The notes beneath the pieces were generated by a model. The model was not told where the DNA came from, did no database searches, and saw nothing but the letters and a program-made list of their open reading frames with translations. From assembly GCF_001687325.1 (NCBI RefSeq), contig NZ_LZRD01000001.1:124001-188000 (forward strand): a stretch of 64,000 bases of DNA. Direction: 5' to 3'. The stretch is from Streptomyces sp. PTY087I2. Its GTDB lineage: Bacteria; Actinomycetota; Actinomycetes; Streptomycetales; Streptomycetaceae. Both the position numbers and the translations under genes were made by a program. Position 1 is the first letter of the stretch. Each line of letters begins with the position of its first letter. Below, in pieces: positions 26,102 through 34,289 of this stretch.

Positions 26102-28276
26102 TCAGACCGCGTCCGCCAGCAGCAGGGAGTGGATGCGGTCCGGGGCCCCAGGGCGGGCGTAGTACCAGCCCTGGGCCGTGTCGCAGCCGATCCGGCGCAG
26201 TTGCTCGGCTTGCGCGCCGGTCTCCACGCCCTCCACCGTGACGGCCAGCTCCAGGCTGTGGGCCAGCGACACGATGCCCTCGACGATCTTCAGATCGACC
26301 GGGTCCGCCGGGTGCTGCTGCATGCCCCGGGTGAAGGAACGGTCCAGCTTGAGCACGCTCACCGGCAGCCGGCGCAGGTTCGCCAGGTTCGAGTACCCCG
26401 TGCCGAAGTCGTCGAGCGCGATGTCGACGCCCATCTCCGCGAGCTGCCGCAGCGGCTTGAGGAGATCGTCGTCGGCGCCGATCAGGGCAGACTCCGTCAC
26501 CTCCAGGCAGAGCGCTCCCGGCTCCAGACCGGAACGTTCCAGCACGTCGACCGTCTCCGCGACCAGCCGGGGATGGTGCAGCTGCGTCGGCGACAGGTTG
26601 ACGTTGATCCGCAGCGGGCCGCCGTCGCTGTGCCGCTCCTGCCAGAAGTTCGCCTGCCGTACGGACTCCTCCAGCACCCAGCGGCCGAGCGGCACGATGA
26701 GCCCGGTGTGCTCGGCGAGCGGGATGAACCGGTCGGGGCCGAGCACCCCGTGCTGCGGATGGCACCACCGTACGAGCGCCTCCGCGCCGTGCACCGTGCC
26801 GTCGCCCAGGTGCACGAGCGGCTGGTATTCGATGAAGAACTCGCCCCGGTCCAGGGCGGCCGGGAGCGCGGTGGTCAGCCCGTGCCGGGTGATGGCGCGC
26901 GCGTCGGCCTCCGCGTCGGCGAGCTGGAAGCGGTTGCCGCCCGCCGCCTTGGCCCGGTACATCGTGATGTCGGCGCTGCGCAGCACCTCGGCGGCGCTGC
27001 GCTCCCCGGAGGGCCCTTCGACGATGCCGATCGAGCCGCGGACGGAGAGTTCACGGCCGTCGAGACGGATCGGGGTGGCGAGCGCGTTGAGGATGCGGCC
27101 GGCCAGTTCGTGCACGTCCTCGGCCGTGTCCGGTCCGGTGGTCAGGGCGACGAACTCGTCTCCGCCGAGCCGGGCGACCATCTCGCCGGGCGCGGTGGCG
27201 CAGCTCTGGAGCCGGTCGGCGACCTCGACCAGGAGGCGGTCGCCGGCGGCGTGCCCGAGGCTGTCGTTGATGGCCTTGAAGCCGTCGAGGTCCAGGTAGC
27301 AGAGGCCGAAGCGGACGCCCTCCTGGGCGGTGAGGGCCTTCTCCAGACGCTCGAAGAACAGGGTCCGGTTGGGCAGGCCGGTGAGCGCGTCGTGGGTGGC
27401 CTCGTACCGCAGCCGCAGATTCAGCAGCCGGCGCTCGGTGGTGTCCTCCATCAGCGCGAGCTGGTACTCGGGGCGGCCCTCGGAGTCGCGCAGCAGCGAG
27501 ACGGTGAGGTTGGTCCACAGGACGGTGCCGTCGTTGCGGTAGTACGCCTTCTCGACCCGGTAGTGCTCGCGTTCGCCGCGTACCAGCTCGTCGTAGTACT
27601 TCCACACCTGGGGCGAGTCCTCGGGGTGGACCCACTCGTTCACCTTGTGGCTGCGGACGTGGTGCTCCAGACCGCCGAACATCCTGGTGAGCGTGTCGTT
27701 GATCTCCAGGATGTTGCCGTCCAGGTCGGCGATGCCGATGCCGATGGCGGCGTCCTTGAAGACCGCGCGGAACCGGGCCTCGGTGGCGTGCAGGGCCTCT
27801 TCGGCGTGCGAACGGGCCGTCAGCGCCGAGCGGGCGATGGCCTCCTGCTCGGCGAGCGTGCGCTCGCGCAGGGCCCCGGTGAACCCGGCGGCCAGCGTGT
27901 GCTGGATCCGGGCGCAGCGGGCGCGGCCGTCCTCGGTGGAGAGCGCGCCGGGTCCGTTGCCGCCGCAGTAGAGGACGAGGTAGGAGTCGACGACGCCGAG
28001 CGTGGAGCTGAGGGCGTCCGGATCAGTGCAGTGCGCGTCGATCAGGGCCGCGCCGATCCGCTGGGCGGGCGAGGCGTCGAAGGGGTGGGCGTGCAGGATG
28101 CCGTTCAGCTCGCGTGCCAGGGGCAGCAGATGCTGTTCGAACTCCGGCCGGGTCAGGGAGGTGGCCGTCAGGGGGAAGATGGCCCGGCTCCAGATTCTGG
28201 CGAATCTCCGGAGCCGGCCCTCGGGGCCGTCGGGTTCCGCGTCCGGCTCTCCGGACGCCTGGGCGGGAATGCTCAC
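26102..28276 (-). CDS. rmdA: RmdA-like PAS-GGDEF-EAL cyclic-di-GMP protein
   Basis: A 724-residue cytosolic signalling protein. An uncharacterised N-terminal region (1-160) is followed by PAS (about 163-290), GGDEF (about 295-460, motif RLGGDEF intact near residue 370) and EAL (about 475-715; EALVRW, EVTESALIG, DDFGTGYSNL). GGDEF makes and EAL degrades c-di-GMP, the regulator that controls BldD and sporulation timing. Domain order and neighbourhood match S. coelicolor RmdA (SCO0928, from memory), which acts mainly as a phosphodiesterase. The GTG start lies inside the stop of the SAM methyltransferase gene (GTGA). Confidence 0.9.
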   Translation of the reverse strand: MSIPAQASGEPDAEPDGPEGRLRRFARIWSRAIFPLTATSLTRPEFEQHLLPLARELNGILHAHPFDASPAQRIGAALIDAHCTDPDALSSTLGVVDSYLVLYCGGNGPGALSTEDGRARCARIQHTLAAGFTGALRERTLAEQEAIARSALTARSHAEEALHATEARFRAVFKDAAIGIGIADLDGNILEINDTLTRMFGGLEHHVRSHKVNEWVHPEDSPQVWKYYDELVRGEREHYRVEKAYYRNDGTVLWTNLTVSLLRDSEGRPEYQLALMEDTTERRLLNLRLRYEATHDALTGLPNRTLFFERLEKALTAQEGVRFGLCYLDLDGFKAINDSLGHAAGDRLLVEVADRLQSCATAPGEMVARLGGDEFVALTTGPDTAEDVHELAGRILNALATPIRLDGRELSVRGSIGIVEGPSGERSAAEVLRSADITMYRAKAAGGNRFQLADAEADARAITRHGLTTALPAALDRGEFFIEYQPLVHLGDGTVHGAEALVRWCHPQHGVLGPDRFIPLAEHTGLIVPLGRWVLEESVRQANFWQERHSDGGPLRINVNLSPTQLHHPRLVAETVDVLERSGLEPGALCLEVTESALIGADDDLLKPLRQLAEMGVDIALDDFGTGYSNLANLRRLPVSVLKLDRSFTRGMQQHPADPVDLKIVEGIVSLAHSLELAVTVEGVETGAQAEQLRRIGCDTAQGWYYARPGAPDRIHSLLLADAV

Positions 28277-29091
28277 GCCTTGCGCCCGACCCCGCCGAAG
28301 CCCGAGAAGGCGTACGGGTCTTCGTGCTCCGGGGACTGCGGGGTGTCGGGCCGCCATTCGGGCATCGACACGAGTCCCGGCTCGACCATCTCGTAGCCCT
28401 CGAAGAACCGGCCGATCTCCTCGTGCGAGCGCATGATCAGCGGGTTGCGGATGTTCTTGTAGACGCCGACCGTACCGGCCGCCTCCTCCTCGGGCAGCGG
28501 GATGCCCTCGTACGAGGCGTGGGTCAGGACGATGAGGCTGCCGGGGGCCAGAGCCTCGCGCAGTTCGGCGACCGCGGCGTACGGCTCGTCGGCGTCCTCG
28601 ATGAAGTGGAGCACCGCGACGAGCAGCAGGGCCACCGGCCGCTCCAGGTCGAGCAGTCCGGCGACCTCCGGGGTGGCCAGGATCTCCTTGGGGCGGCGCA
28701 GATCGGCGGAGGCGATGACCGCGCGGTCGTTGCCCTCCAGCACGGCCTGGCTGTGGGCGACGGCGACCGGGTCGTGGTCGACGTACGCCACCCTGGCGCC
28801 GGGGTCGGCGGCCTGGGCGACCTCGTGGACGTTGCCGAACGTCGGGATGCCGGAGCCGATGTCCAGGAACTGGTCGATGCCCGAGTCGACGGCGTACCGC
28901 ACGGCCCGGCGCATAAAGGCGCGATTGGCCTGCATGATCTTGGGAAGGCCCGGGAGGAACTCCATGGCCTTGCGCGCGGCTTCCCGGTCCACCTCGAAAT
29001 TGTGCGATCCGCCCAGATAGAAGTCGTACATGCGGGACACGCTCGGCACCGAAATGTCTATGCCCTGCGGTGCCCAGGCGGGACGCTCCAT
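28273..29091 (-). CDS. SAM-dependent methyltransferase, Methyltransf_19 type
   Basis: A 272-residue protein of the actinobacterial S-adenosyl-methyltransferase family (DUF574). The family N-terminus (SVSRMYDFYLGGSHNFEVDREAAR) and SAM motif FLDIGSGIPTFGNVHEVAQ are clear, with YVDHDPVAVAHSQAVL as motif II. ATG 29091 is chosen because GGAGA lies 6 nt upstream; an in-frame GTG at 29115 lacks it. It is coupled to rmdA by a 4-nt overlap, so the two share one mRNA. Its methyl acceptor is unknown; such genes are very numerous in Streptomyces and often sit beside regulators. Confidence 0.88.
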   Translation of the reverse strand: MERPAWAPQGIDISVPSVSRMYDFYLGGSHNFEVDREAARKAMEFLPGLPKIMQANRAFMRRAVRYAVDSGIDQFLDIGSGIPTFGNVHEVAQAADPGARVAYVDHDPVAVAHSQAVLEGNDRAVIASADLRRPKEILATPEVAGLLDLERPVALLLVAVLHFIEDADEPYAAVAELREALAPGSLIVLTHASYEGIPLPEEEAAGTVGVYKNIRNPLIMRSHEEIGRFFEGYEMVEPGLVSMPEWRPDTPQSPEHEDPYAFSGFGGVGRKA

Positions 29092-29233
29092 CGATGTCTC
29101 CAACAAGTTCGCCACGGCGATCCGGCCATGTTCATGGTCAGTGTTGACCAGAGGCTACTGATCGGCCGCCAAGAGAGCGAGTGGAAACGGAAATTAGCGA
29201 TCCGTTATTGGTCACACTCAGGTGGCATACCCG

Positions 29234-29275
29234 GCCGGTCCGTCGCTGCGCGTGTGCGGGCAGCGACGGACCGGC
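29234..29275 (-). terminator. Terminator after the repeat lipoprotein gene
   Basis: Perfect 15-bp arms GCCGGTCCGTCGCTG (29234-29248) and CAGCGACGGACCGGC (29261-29275) surround a 12-nt loop, 72 bp downstream of the minus-strand lipoprotein stop. No U-tract follows, as is common in Streptomyces. The rest of 29092-29347 carries the promoter of the methyltransferase-rmdA operon. Confidence 0.7.
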
Positions 29276-29347
29276 ACTCCGGGCGCCGTTTCCCGGTGGT
29301 TCGGGGCCACTTGGGGCTCCTGGGCGATTGTTCTGGGGAGTCCGTGA

Positions 29348-30313
29348 TTACTTGGTGGCGCCGACGAGTTTCGAATCCGGGGAAACGGCGTACCAGGTTC
29401 CGCCGACACCCTGCCCGTTGGTGTCTCCGGGCTTCTTGTCGCCCGCGAAGGTGTAGATCGGCCAGCAGTCGATGGTCTGCTGCTTGATGCCGTCGGGGCG
29501 GTCGAAGGTGACGAATCCCTTCGTCGTGACACCGTCCACCGCGTTTTTGGCCATGGGGGCGACTACCGGCCACTTCTTGAGGCACTCGCCGGTGCAGGCG
29601 GTCTTCATCGGCCAGGCGGAGTCCTTGGTGAAGCGGTAAACCGTCATGCCCCGGCCGTCCACCACGATGTCGCCGAGTTCCGGGTCCTTGCGGACCGAAA
29701 GGCCCGCGGGATCGGCCGGTTCGGCGGCCCCCGCGCTGTCGGCGTTCTTGGCCGCCTTCTTCCCGTCCGGGGCCGCGGCGAACCAGGTGCCGCCGACTCC
29801 CTGCCCGTTGACCTGGCCGGGGGCGGTGTCCTTCGCGTACCGGTACATCGGCCAGCCGTCGACGGTGAGCTGGCTGGTGCCGTCGGGGCGGGAGACCTCG
29901 CCGAGGAGTTCCTCGTCGGTGCCGGCCGCGGCGACGGCGTTGCCCGACGCCACCACCGGCCAGGCCTTGGCGCAGTCTCCCTCGCAGTTCGACTTCGGCG
30001 GATTCGCGGTGTCCTTGTCGAAGCGGTAGAGCGTGAAGCCCTCGCTGTCGGTGAGCACCTTGCCGAGCTTCTTGCTTTCCTGGACGGCGAGTTGACCGGC
30101 CTCCTTGGGTTCCGCCGCTTCCGTGTCGGACCCGGAGCCGTATCCTCCGCCGGACGATCCGTACCCGCTCTCGGCGGGCTGCTGGGCCGGGGCGGCGTTG
30201 CCCACCGCCTGGCCGTTCGGCGACGTGCTGCCCTGCTCCTGACCGCACGCCGTCGTGAGCGTCAACAGAGCCGCCGCGGTGACCGCGAGCGAGGCGTTGC
30301 GCCAGGTGTTCAT
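29348..30313 (-). CDS. SCO0930-like lipoprotein with paired secreted repeats
   Basis: A 321-residue lipoprotein. The signal peptide ends in the lipobox LTTAC. A Gly/Ser linker precedes two homologous blocks: residues about 80-185 and 205-315. Each block has FTLYRFDKD/MTVYRFTKD, a CEGDCAKAWPVV/CTGECLKKWPVV disulfide motif, PDG.SQLTVDGWPMY/PDGIKQQTIDCWPIY, and the ending GQGVGGTW(F/Y)A. These are Lipoprotein_15-type repeats found outside actinobacterial membranes; their function is unknown, though a role in redox or copper-related envelope processes has been suggested for some. It stands alone, facing the proline-rich gene. Confidence 0.9.
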   Translation of the reverse strand: MNTWRNASLAVTAAALLTLTTACGQEQGSTSPNGQAVGNAAPAQQPAESGYGSSGGGYGSGSDTEAAEPKEAGQLAVQESKKLGKVLTDSEGFTLYRFDKDTANPPKSNCEGDCAKAWPVVASGNAVAAAGTDEELLGEVSRPDGTSQLTVDGWPMYRYAKDTAPGQVNGQGVGGTWFAAAPDGKKAAKNADSAGAAEPADPAGLSVRKDPELGDIVVDGRGMTVYRFTKDSAWPMKTACTGECLKKWPVVAPMAKNAVDGVTTKGFVTFDRPDGIKQQTIDCWPIYTFAGDKKPGDTNGQGVGGTWYAVSPDSKLVGATK

Positions 30314-30529
30314 GTCGACTCCCGTGGTGCTTCGTCGTAGCGCTTGTGATGCCGGCGCGGGACCGCGCCGTTCGTGGCCCTAGGTACGGGAAGCCGACGG
30401 GGTCGCGTTCAAAGGAAGTCCGAGAAGAATTCGGGGAGTCAGGACGGCCGGGCAAACACGAATGGCCCATCAACCGCCCGATCAGGCGAATCGATTGCGC
30501 CGACCGCGTGTTCCCCGGTGGCGTGGATC

Positions 30530-31117
30530 ATGCTCCCCGTCGTGTACGGATCACGCATCGCGCGGCTCACGGCGGCCGCCGCACTTCTCTGGCTGACAGC
30601 CGTACCGCTGCCCGCGACCGCGGACAACTGCGCGGTGGCCTCGATCGGGCAGGACGGGAGCGGTTCCTCGGTCGCCGTGGCGGGCGACGGGGGCTGCGTC
30701 GCGGTCACCGAGCCGGAGCCGCCTCCGCCACCGCCCTCGCCGAAACCGGCCCCTCCGCCTCCGCCTCCGCCGCCACTTCCACCTCCTCCTCCCCCGCCGC
30801 CCCCACCACCACCTCCGCCCGTGGTGGCGGAACCGCCGACTCCACCACCCCCTCCGCCATCGCCACCTCCTCCGCCACCACCCCCTCCGGCACCGGCGCC
30901 GCCCCCGAAGCCCTCGCCCTCGCCCTCGCCCTCGCCCTCGCCGAAGCCCCCGGTGCGGACCGAGCCGCCGAAACCCCGGCCCGTCGCGCTGCCCACGTAC
31001 CGCAAACCGCCCCGCAAGAAGCCGCGGAGCGGGCCGTCGCTGGTGTCGCTGACGCTGCTCATCACCGCCCCGGCGGTGTTCGCCGTCGCCGTGCTGCGGC
31101 CGCGGTCGCCCCGCTGA
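30530..31117 (+). CDS. Secreted proline-rich cell-surface protein
   Basis: A 195-residue protein. It has an N-terminal signal peptide (IARLTAAAALLWLTAVPLPATA) and a short domain with two Cys (DNCAVAS, GGCVAV). Next comes about 90 residues of Pro-rich repeat (runs of up to fourteen Pro broken by Ser, Val, Ala and Glu), a basic stretch (RKPPRKKPR), a C-terminal hydrophobic segment (SLVSLTLLITAPAVFAVAVL) and RPRSPR. The layout fits a stiff rod crossing the cell wall, anchored in the membrane by its C-terminus. The start is uncertain: ATG 30530 is chosen because it puts the signal peptide at the N-terminus; GTG 30518 is possible. It lies 13 nt before the DUF4239 gene. Confidence 0.8.
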   Translation: MLPVVYGSRIARLTAAAALLWLTAVPLPATADNCAVASIGQDGSGSSVAVAGDGGCVAVTEPEPPPPPPSPKPAPPPPPPPPLPPPPPPPPPPPPPPVVAEPPTPPPPPPSPPPPPPPPPAPAPPPKPSPSPSPSPSPKPPVRTEPPKPRPVALPTYRKPPRKKPRSGPSLVSLTLLITAPAVFAVAVLRPRSPR

Positions 31118-31130
31118 CCAGGAGAGATGC

Positions 31131-31895
31131 ATGTCCGAATGGCTCGTACTGAGCATTGCCATGGCGTCCGCCTGCGCGGTCGTCCTGATCATCGTCGTCC
31201 TGAACAACCGGCGGGTCGGGGATGACGACGATCCCTCCGAGACGCCTGACGTCATCGAGTACATGACGATGATGATCGGGGTGGTCTACGCGATCGTCCT
31301 GGGGCTCGCCATCGCCGGGGTCTGGGAGGGGCGCAGCGCCGCCCAGGAGTCCGTACGCATCGAGGCGCAGGCGCTGCACGAGGTGCAGGCGCGCGCTTCC
31401 GTCTATCCGGCGGAGGTCCGCGACCGGATCCGGGCGGACGTCGACGCCTATGTCAGCCATGTCGTCACCGACGAGTGGAAGGTGATGTCGGAGCGGAACA
31501 CGCTCACCGAGCGCGGCACCGAACTGCTGGACAAGGTCAGGGCGGACGTCACCGACTACGAGCCGAAGACCGATCACGAGGGGCAGGCCTACCAGCCGCT
31601 GGTCGACCAGGTGGCCGCGGCGGACGACGCCCGCAGCTCACGGGAGCAGAACGCCGGGGCGACGATGCCCGGGGTCGTCTGGTTCGGGCTGATCATCGGG
31701 GCGCTGGTGACCGTGGGGCTGATCTTCACGCTCCAGATCCGCAGAAGTTTCCGCGAACTGCTCCTGGCGGGCCTGTTCAGCGCGCTGATCGCGTTCCTGC
31801 TCTTTCTGATCTGGGACTTCGACGCGCCCTTCGGCCGGGGCATCTCGGCCACCGCGGACCCCTTCTTCGACATGTTCCCGGGCATCACCCGCTGA
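31131..31895 (+). CDS. DUF4239 integral membrane protein
   Basis: A 254-residue membrane protein. TM1 is at residues 4-24 (LVLSIAMASACAVVLIIVVL), TM2 near 48-68 (MMIGVVYAIVLGLAIAGVW), and TM3/TM4 near 180-240 (VVWFGLIIGALVTVGLIFTL, LLAGLFSALIAFLLFLIWDF). A cytosolic or extracellular helical loop of about 110 residues lies between TM2 and TM3. This is the bestrophin-like DUF4239 architecture; channel function has been suggested but not established. CAGGAG precedes the ATG. It is co-transcribed with the proline-rich protein, hinting at an envelope role. Confidence 0.85.
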   Translation: MSEWLVLSIAMASACAVVLIIVVLNNRRVGDDDDPSETPDVIEYMTMMIGVVYAIVLGLAIAGVWEGRSAAQESVRIEAQALHEVQARASVYPAEVRDRIRADVDAYVSHVVTDEWKVMSERNTLTERGTELLDKVRADVTDYEPKTDHEGQAYQPLVDQVAAADDARSSREQNAGATMPGVVWFGLIIGALVTVGLIFTLQIRRSFRELLLAGLFSALIAFLLFLIWDFDAPFGRGISATADPFFDMFPGITR

Positions 31896-32079
31896 CCTGC
31901 GGCTCCCCCGGCCGGCAAGCAGACCGGTGCGCCGGTCGGGGGACAGCGTGACCCATTCGCCGGACACCGATCGCGGGTCGGTCGGACCCCTCCTAGCGTG
32001 TCGGGCATCGAGGTGCATTTTTCCTGCTATGTGGAAAATCATTCCGCAGCTGCCCCTCGGGGAACCCGGAGGATCCACC

Positions 32080-32649
32080 ATGCGCGCGATACGTGTCGCA
32101 CCGTTCGCCCTGCTCGGCGCCGGTGCCCTGACGCTCCTCGCCCCGTCCGCCGCCTTCGCCGCGCCGGACGGGGCCTCCAGCACGTTCAACCCGACGATCA
32201 CCCCCTCGGTCATCGCACCGGGCGGCCGGATCACCCTCGGTGCCGGCGGGTGCACAGGCGAGACGACCGTCAGCTCGGGCATCTTCGACACCACCACCAT
32301 CCCGAGCGGCAGTACGACGGCCACCGCCACCGTCGACACCGACGCACGGCGGGGCGCCGTCTACGCGGTGACGTTCACGTGCGGCTCCACCGGCACCTCC
32401 CGGAACGTCAACCTGACGATCACCGGCGGCGCCACGAGCAGCCCCACGCCCACCCCGACCCCGACGCCCACCACGGTCCCGACCGCCAGCTCGACGGCGC
32501 TCGTGCCGGGCGGTGTGCGCGGCGGCCTCGGCGGCAGCTCCGCCACCACCGACACGGTGGAGGTCGCGGCGGGCGGGGCCCTGGTGGTCGCGGCGGCCTC
32601 GGGCGCCCTCTACTTCGCGCGTCGCCGTAACGCCGACCGCCGCCACTGA
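32080..32649 (+). CDS. Secreted surface protein with GGLGGS C-terminal sorting-like region (first of pair)
   Basis: A 189-residue exported protein with a clear signal peptide (residues 1-28), then a beta-rich Ig-like domain of about 80 residues holding one Cys pair (Cys58 and Cys101, 43 apart). A Pro/Thr linker (SPTPTPTPTPTTVP) follows, then the C-terminus GGLGGS (148-153), a hydrophobic helix (AAGGALVVAAASGALYF) and RRRNADRRH. No LPXTG or LAXTG is present. The same C-terminal plan recurs in the gene at 32741-33223, and a class F sortase follows 0.9 kb away, so it may be a sortase substrate. GGAGG stands 7 nt before ATG 32080. Confidence 0.85.
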   Translation: MRAIRVAPFALLGAGALTLLAPSAAFAAPDGASSTFNPTITPSVIAPGGRITLGAGGCTGETTVSSGIFDTTTIPSGSTTATATVDTDARRGAVYAVTFTCGSTGTSRNVNLTITGGATSSPTPTPTPTPTTVPTASSTALVPGGVRGGLGGSSATTDTVEVAAGGALVVAAASGALYFARRRNADRRH

Positions 32650-32672
32650 CCGCGAACATGCGGCGCACGGCA

Positions 32673-32707
32673 GTCGCCCCGGGTCCTGATCCAGGACTCG
32701 GGGCGAC
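32673..32707. terminator. Bidirectional terminator between the two GGLGGS genes
   Basis: The 16-bp arms GTCGCCCCGGGTCCTG (32673-32688) and CAGGACTCGGGGCGAC (32692-32707) pair with one G-U-type mismatch around a 3-nt loop. It lies between the convergent ends of the two surface-protein genes. Confidence 0.85.
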
Positions 32708-32740
32708 GGGCGTATCGGGCCGGGCGGGAGGTTCGACGCC

Positions 32741-33223
32741 TTAGAACGCCGCATGGCTCGTCCGCCGGCGCCGGACGAGGAAGACCGCGCCGCCGACGGC
32801 CGCAGCGGCCACCAGACCGCCGCCGACCTGCATCTCCACGGAGCTCGGGCCCATCGAGCCGCCGAGCCCGCCCTGCGCGCCGTTGCCGGCGAGCACGGTG
32901 AACTTGTGCGTGGCGACCCGGTCGTTGTCGTTGCACTTCACGGACAGGTGGTACTGCCCCGGCGTCGTGTTGTCCCGGACCCGGGCGTGGGCGTAGTTGG
33001 TGCCGTCACCCGCGGAGAGGGTGGTCGTCGGGAACGCGTTCGACCAGACCTTGCCGCCGTGGCCGCAGCCCTGCGCGGTGATCTTCAGCGTGCCTCCCTG
33101 GTGGACGGACTGAGGGTTGACGGCGACGTTGACCGGGCCGTTGGTGGCGGCGGCCATGGGGGCCGCGAGCCCGACGGCCGCGAAAGCGGTCGCGGTGACC
33201 GCGAGAGCGCGTGAACCACGCAT
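32741..33223 (-). CDS. Secreted surface protein with GGLGGS C-terminal sorting-like region (second of pair)
   Basis: A 160-residue exported protein with a signal peptide (1-26), a beta-rich domain with a Cys pair (Cys53 and Cys97, 44 apart), and a C-terminus reading GGLGGS (118-123), a hydrophobic helix (GGGLVAAAAVGGAVFLV) and RRRRTSHAAF. It is a diverged paralogue of the gene at 32080, sharing signal, Cys spacing and C-terminal geometry (about 41 residues from GGLGGS to the end in both) but lacking the Pro/Thr linker. GGAGG lies 8 nt before ATG 33223. It points away from the class F sortase across a 338-bp gap. Confidence 0.85.
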   Translation of the reverse strand: MRGSRALAVTATAFAAVGLAAPMAAATNGPVNVAVNPQSVHQGGTLKITAQGCGHGGKVWSNAFPTTTLSAGDGTNYAHARVRDNTTPGQYHLSVKCNDNDRVATHKFTVLAGNGAQGGLGGSMGPSSVEMQVGGGLVAAAAVGGAVFLVRRRRTSHAAF

Positions 33224-33561
33224 GGTGTGAACCTCCAGCGGGAAACGCCCCCGGGGGCTGGTCCCCCGGAGCTGGATCGACGAGAACGTCTCCCATGACG
33301 AACACTCACCAGTCGACCGATGCATCGCACTTCGGCGTTGCTCCACCTTGATGACGCGACACGCCGTACGGGAACCCCCGAATCTGACGGATCCGCAGGT
33401 CACGGGCCGTCAGAACTTTTATCTGCTCATTACTCCGATGGGCAGTCACCCCTCGGAGGCACCCGGTGGGGCCCGCCCCTCCGCCACCCGTTCGCCTCTC
33501 CCTGATCGCCGACCGGACGCGACGCCCTTAACGTTCACAGCGTCGCGACGAAGGGAGAACC
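33224..33561. other. 338-bp intergenic region between surface protein and sortase
   Basis: This gap contains the divergent promoters of the surface protein (minus) and sortase (plus). A 6-bp inverted repeat CGACGC...GCGTCG (33520-33525, 33540-33545) precedes the sortase ribosome-binding site AAGGGAG. I see no credible open reading frame, RNA gene or repeat in it. Confidence 0.6.
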
Positions 33562-34224
33562 ATGGGCCGGGACTACACCGGGGGCGAGCGGACCAGACGG
33601 GTGCCATGGGGTGCGATCGCTCTGGTGATGCTCAGCGGCCTCGCTCTCATGCGCAACGGCACGGAGTTCTCGGAGGCGGGCCCGCCGCAGCCCGCGGCCG
33701 CCGCCTCGCTGGATCTCACCCAGGACGCCCCGGGCCCGCCGGTGGAGGGCGAGCCGGTGCAGCCGCTGCCGTACGCCCCCGCCTCCCGGGTGAAGATCGG
33801 CTCCATCGACGTGGACGCGCCGATCATCGACGTCAACCTGGACGCCAACGGCTGGATCGACGCCCCGCCCGCCGAGGACCCCAACCTCGCCGGCTGGTAC
33901 CAGAACGGCATCGCCCCCGGTCAGAAGGGCACCGCCGTGGTCGTCGGCCATGTCGACAACATGGCGGGCCCCGCGGTCTTCTACGGTCTCGGCTCGCTCC
34001 AGAAGGGGCACCGCGTCGAGGTCTCCCGCTACGACGGCCGGGTCGGGATCTTCGAGGTGTACGGGGTGGAGGTCTTCGCCAAGAACGACTTCCCCGGCTC
34101 CCGCGTCTACGGCGACACCGGCCACGCGGAGCTGCGGGTCATCACCTGCGGCGGGGGCTACTCCAAGGCGGGCGGCTACGACGGCAACGTGGTGGTCTTC
34201 GCCCGGCTCGTCGACACCCGCTGA
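33562..34224 (+). CDS. Class F sortase
   Basis: A 220-residue membrane-anchored transpeptidase. A TM anchor lies at residues 16-30 (WGAIALVMLSGLALM) with a basic cytosolic N-terminus (ERTRR). A Pro-rich spacer leads to the sortase barrel. The catalytic triad is visible: His130 in VVVGHVDN, Cys196 in RVITCGGGY, Arg215 in VVFARLVD. The sortase acts outside the membrane, cleaving C-terminal sorting signals and attaching proteins to the cell wall or another acceptor. Class F substrates are poorly known. The two GGLGGS proteins just upstream are the obvious candidate clients. AAGGGAG precedes the ATG. Confidence 0.93.
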   Translation: MGRDYTGGERTRRVPWGAIALVMLSGLALMRNGTEFSEAGPPQPAAAASLDLTQDAPGPPVEGEPVQPLPYAPASRVKIGSIDVDAPIIDVNLDANGWIDAPPAEDPNLAGWYQNGIAPGQKGTAVVVGHVDNMAGPAVFYGLGSLQKGHRVEVSRYDGRVGIFEVYGVEVFAKNDFPGSRVYGDTGHAELRVITCGGGYSKAGGYDGNVVVFARLVDTR

Positions 34225-34239
34225 CCGTACGCGTCCCCG

Positions 34240-34280
34240 CACGACGGTGTCCCCGGCGATCCGCCGGGGACACCGTCGTG
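34240..34280. terminator. Strong bidirectional terminator after sortase
   Basis: Perfect 19-bp arms CACGACGGTGTCCCCGGCG (34240-34258) and CGCCGGGGACACCGTCGTG (34262-34280) enclose a 3-nt loop. It sits between the convergent sortase and deacetylase genes. Confidence 0.9.
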
Positions 34281-34289
34281 TGCGCGTGC

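Noticed and set aside
29227..29232. GGGTAT on the minus strand as a SigB-type -10 box for the methyltransferase-rmdA operon
   Set aside because: It lies just outside the lipoprotein terminator stem and no matching -35 element sits at the right distance.
30711..30980. Repetitive CCN-rich tract, considered as a CRISPR array or microsatellite
   Set aside because: There are no regular repeat-spacer units. The repetition is fully explained by in-frame proline codons in the surface protein.
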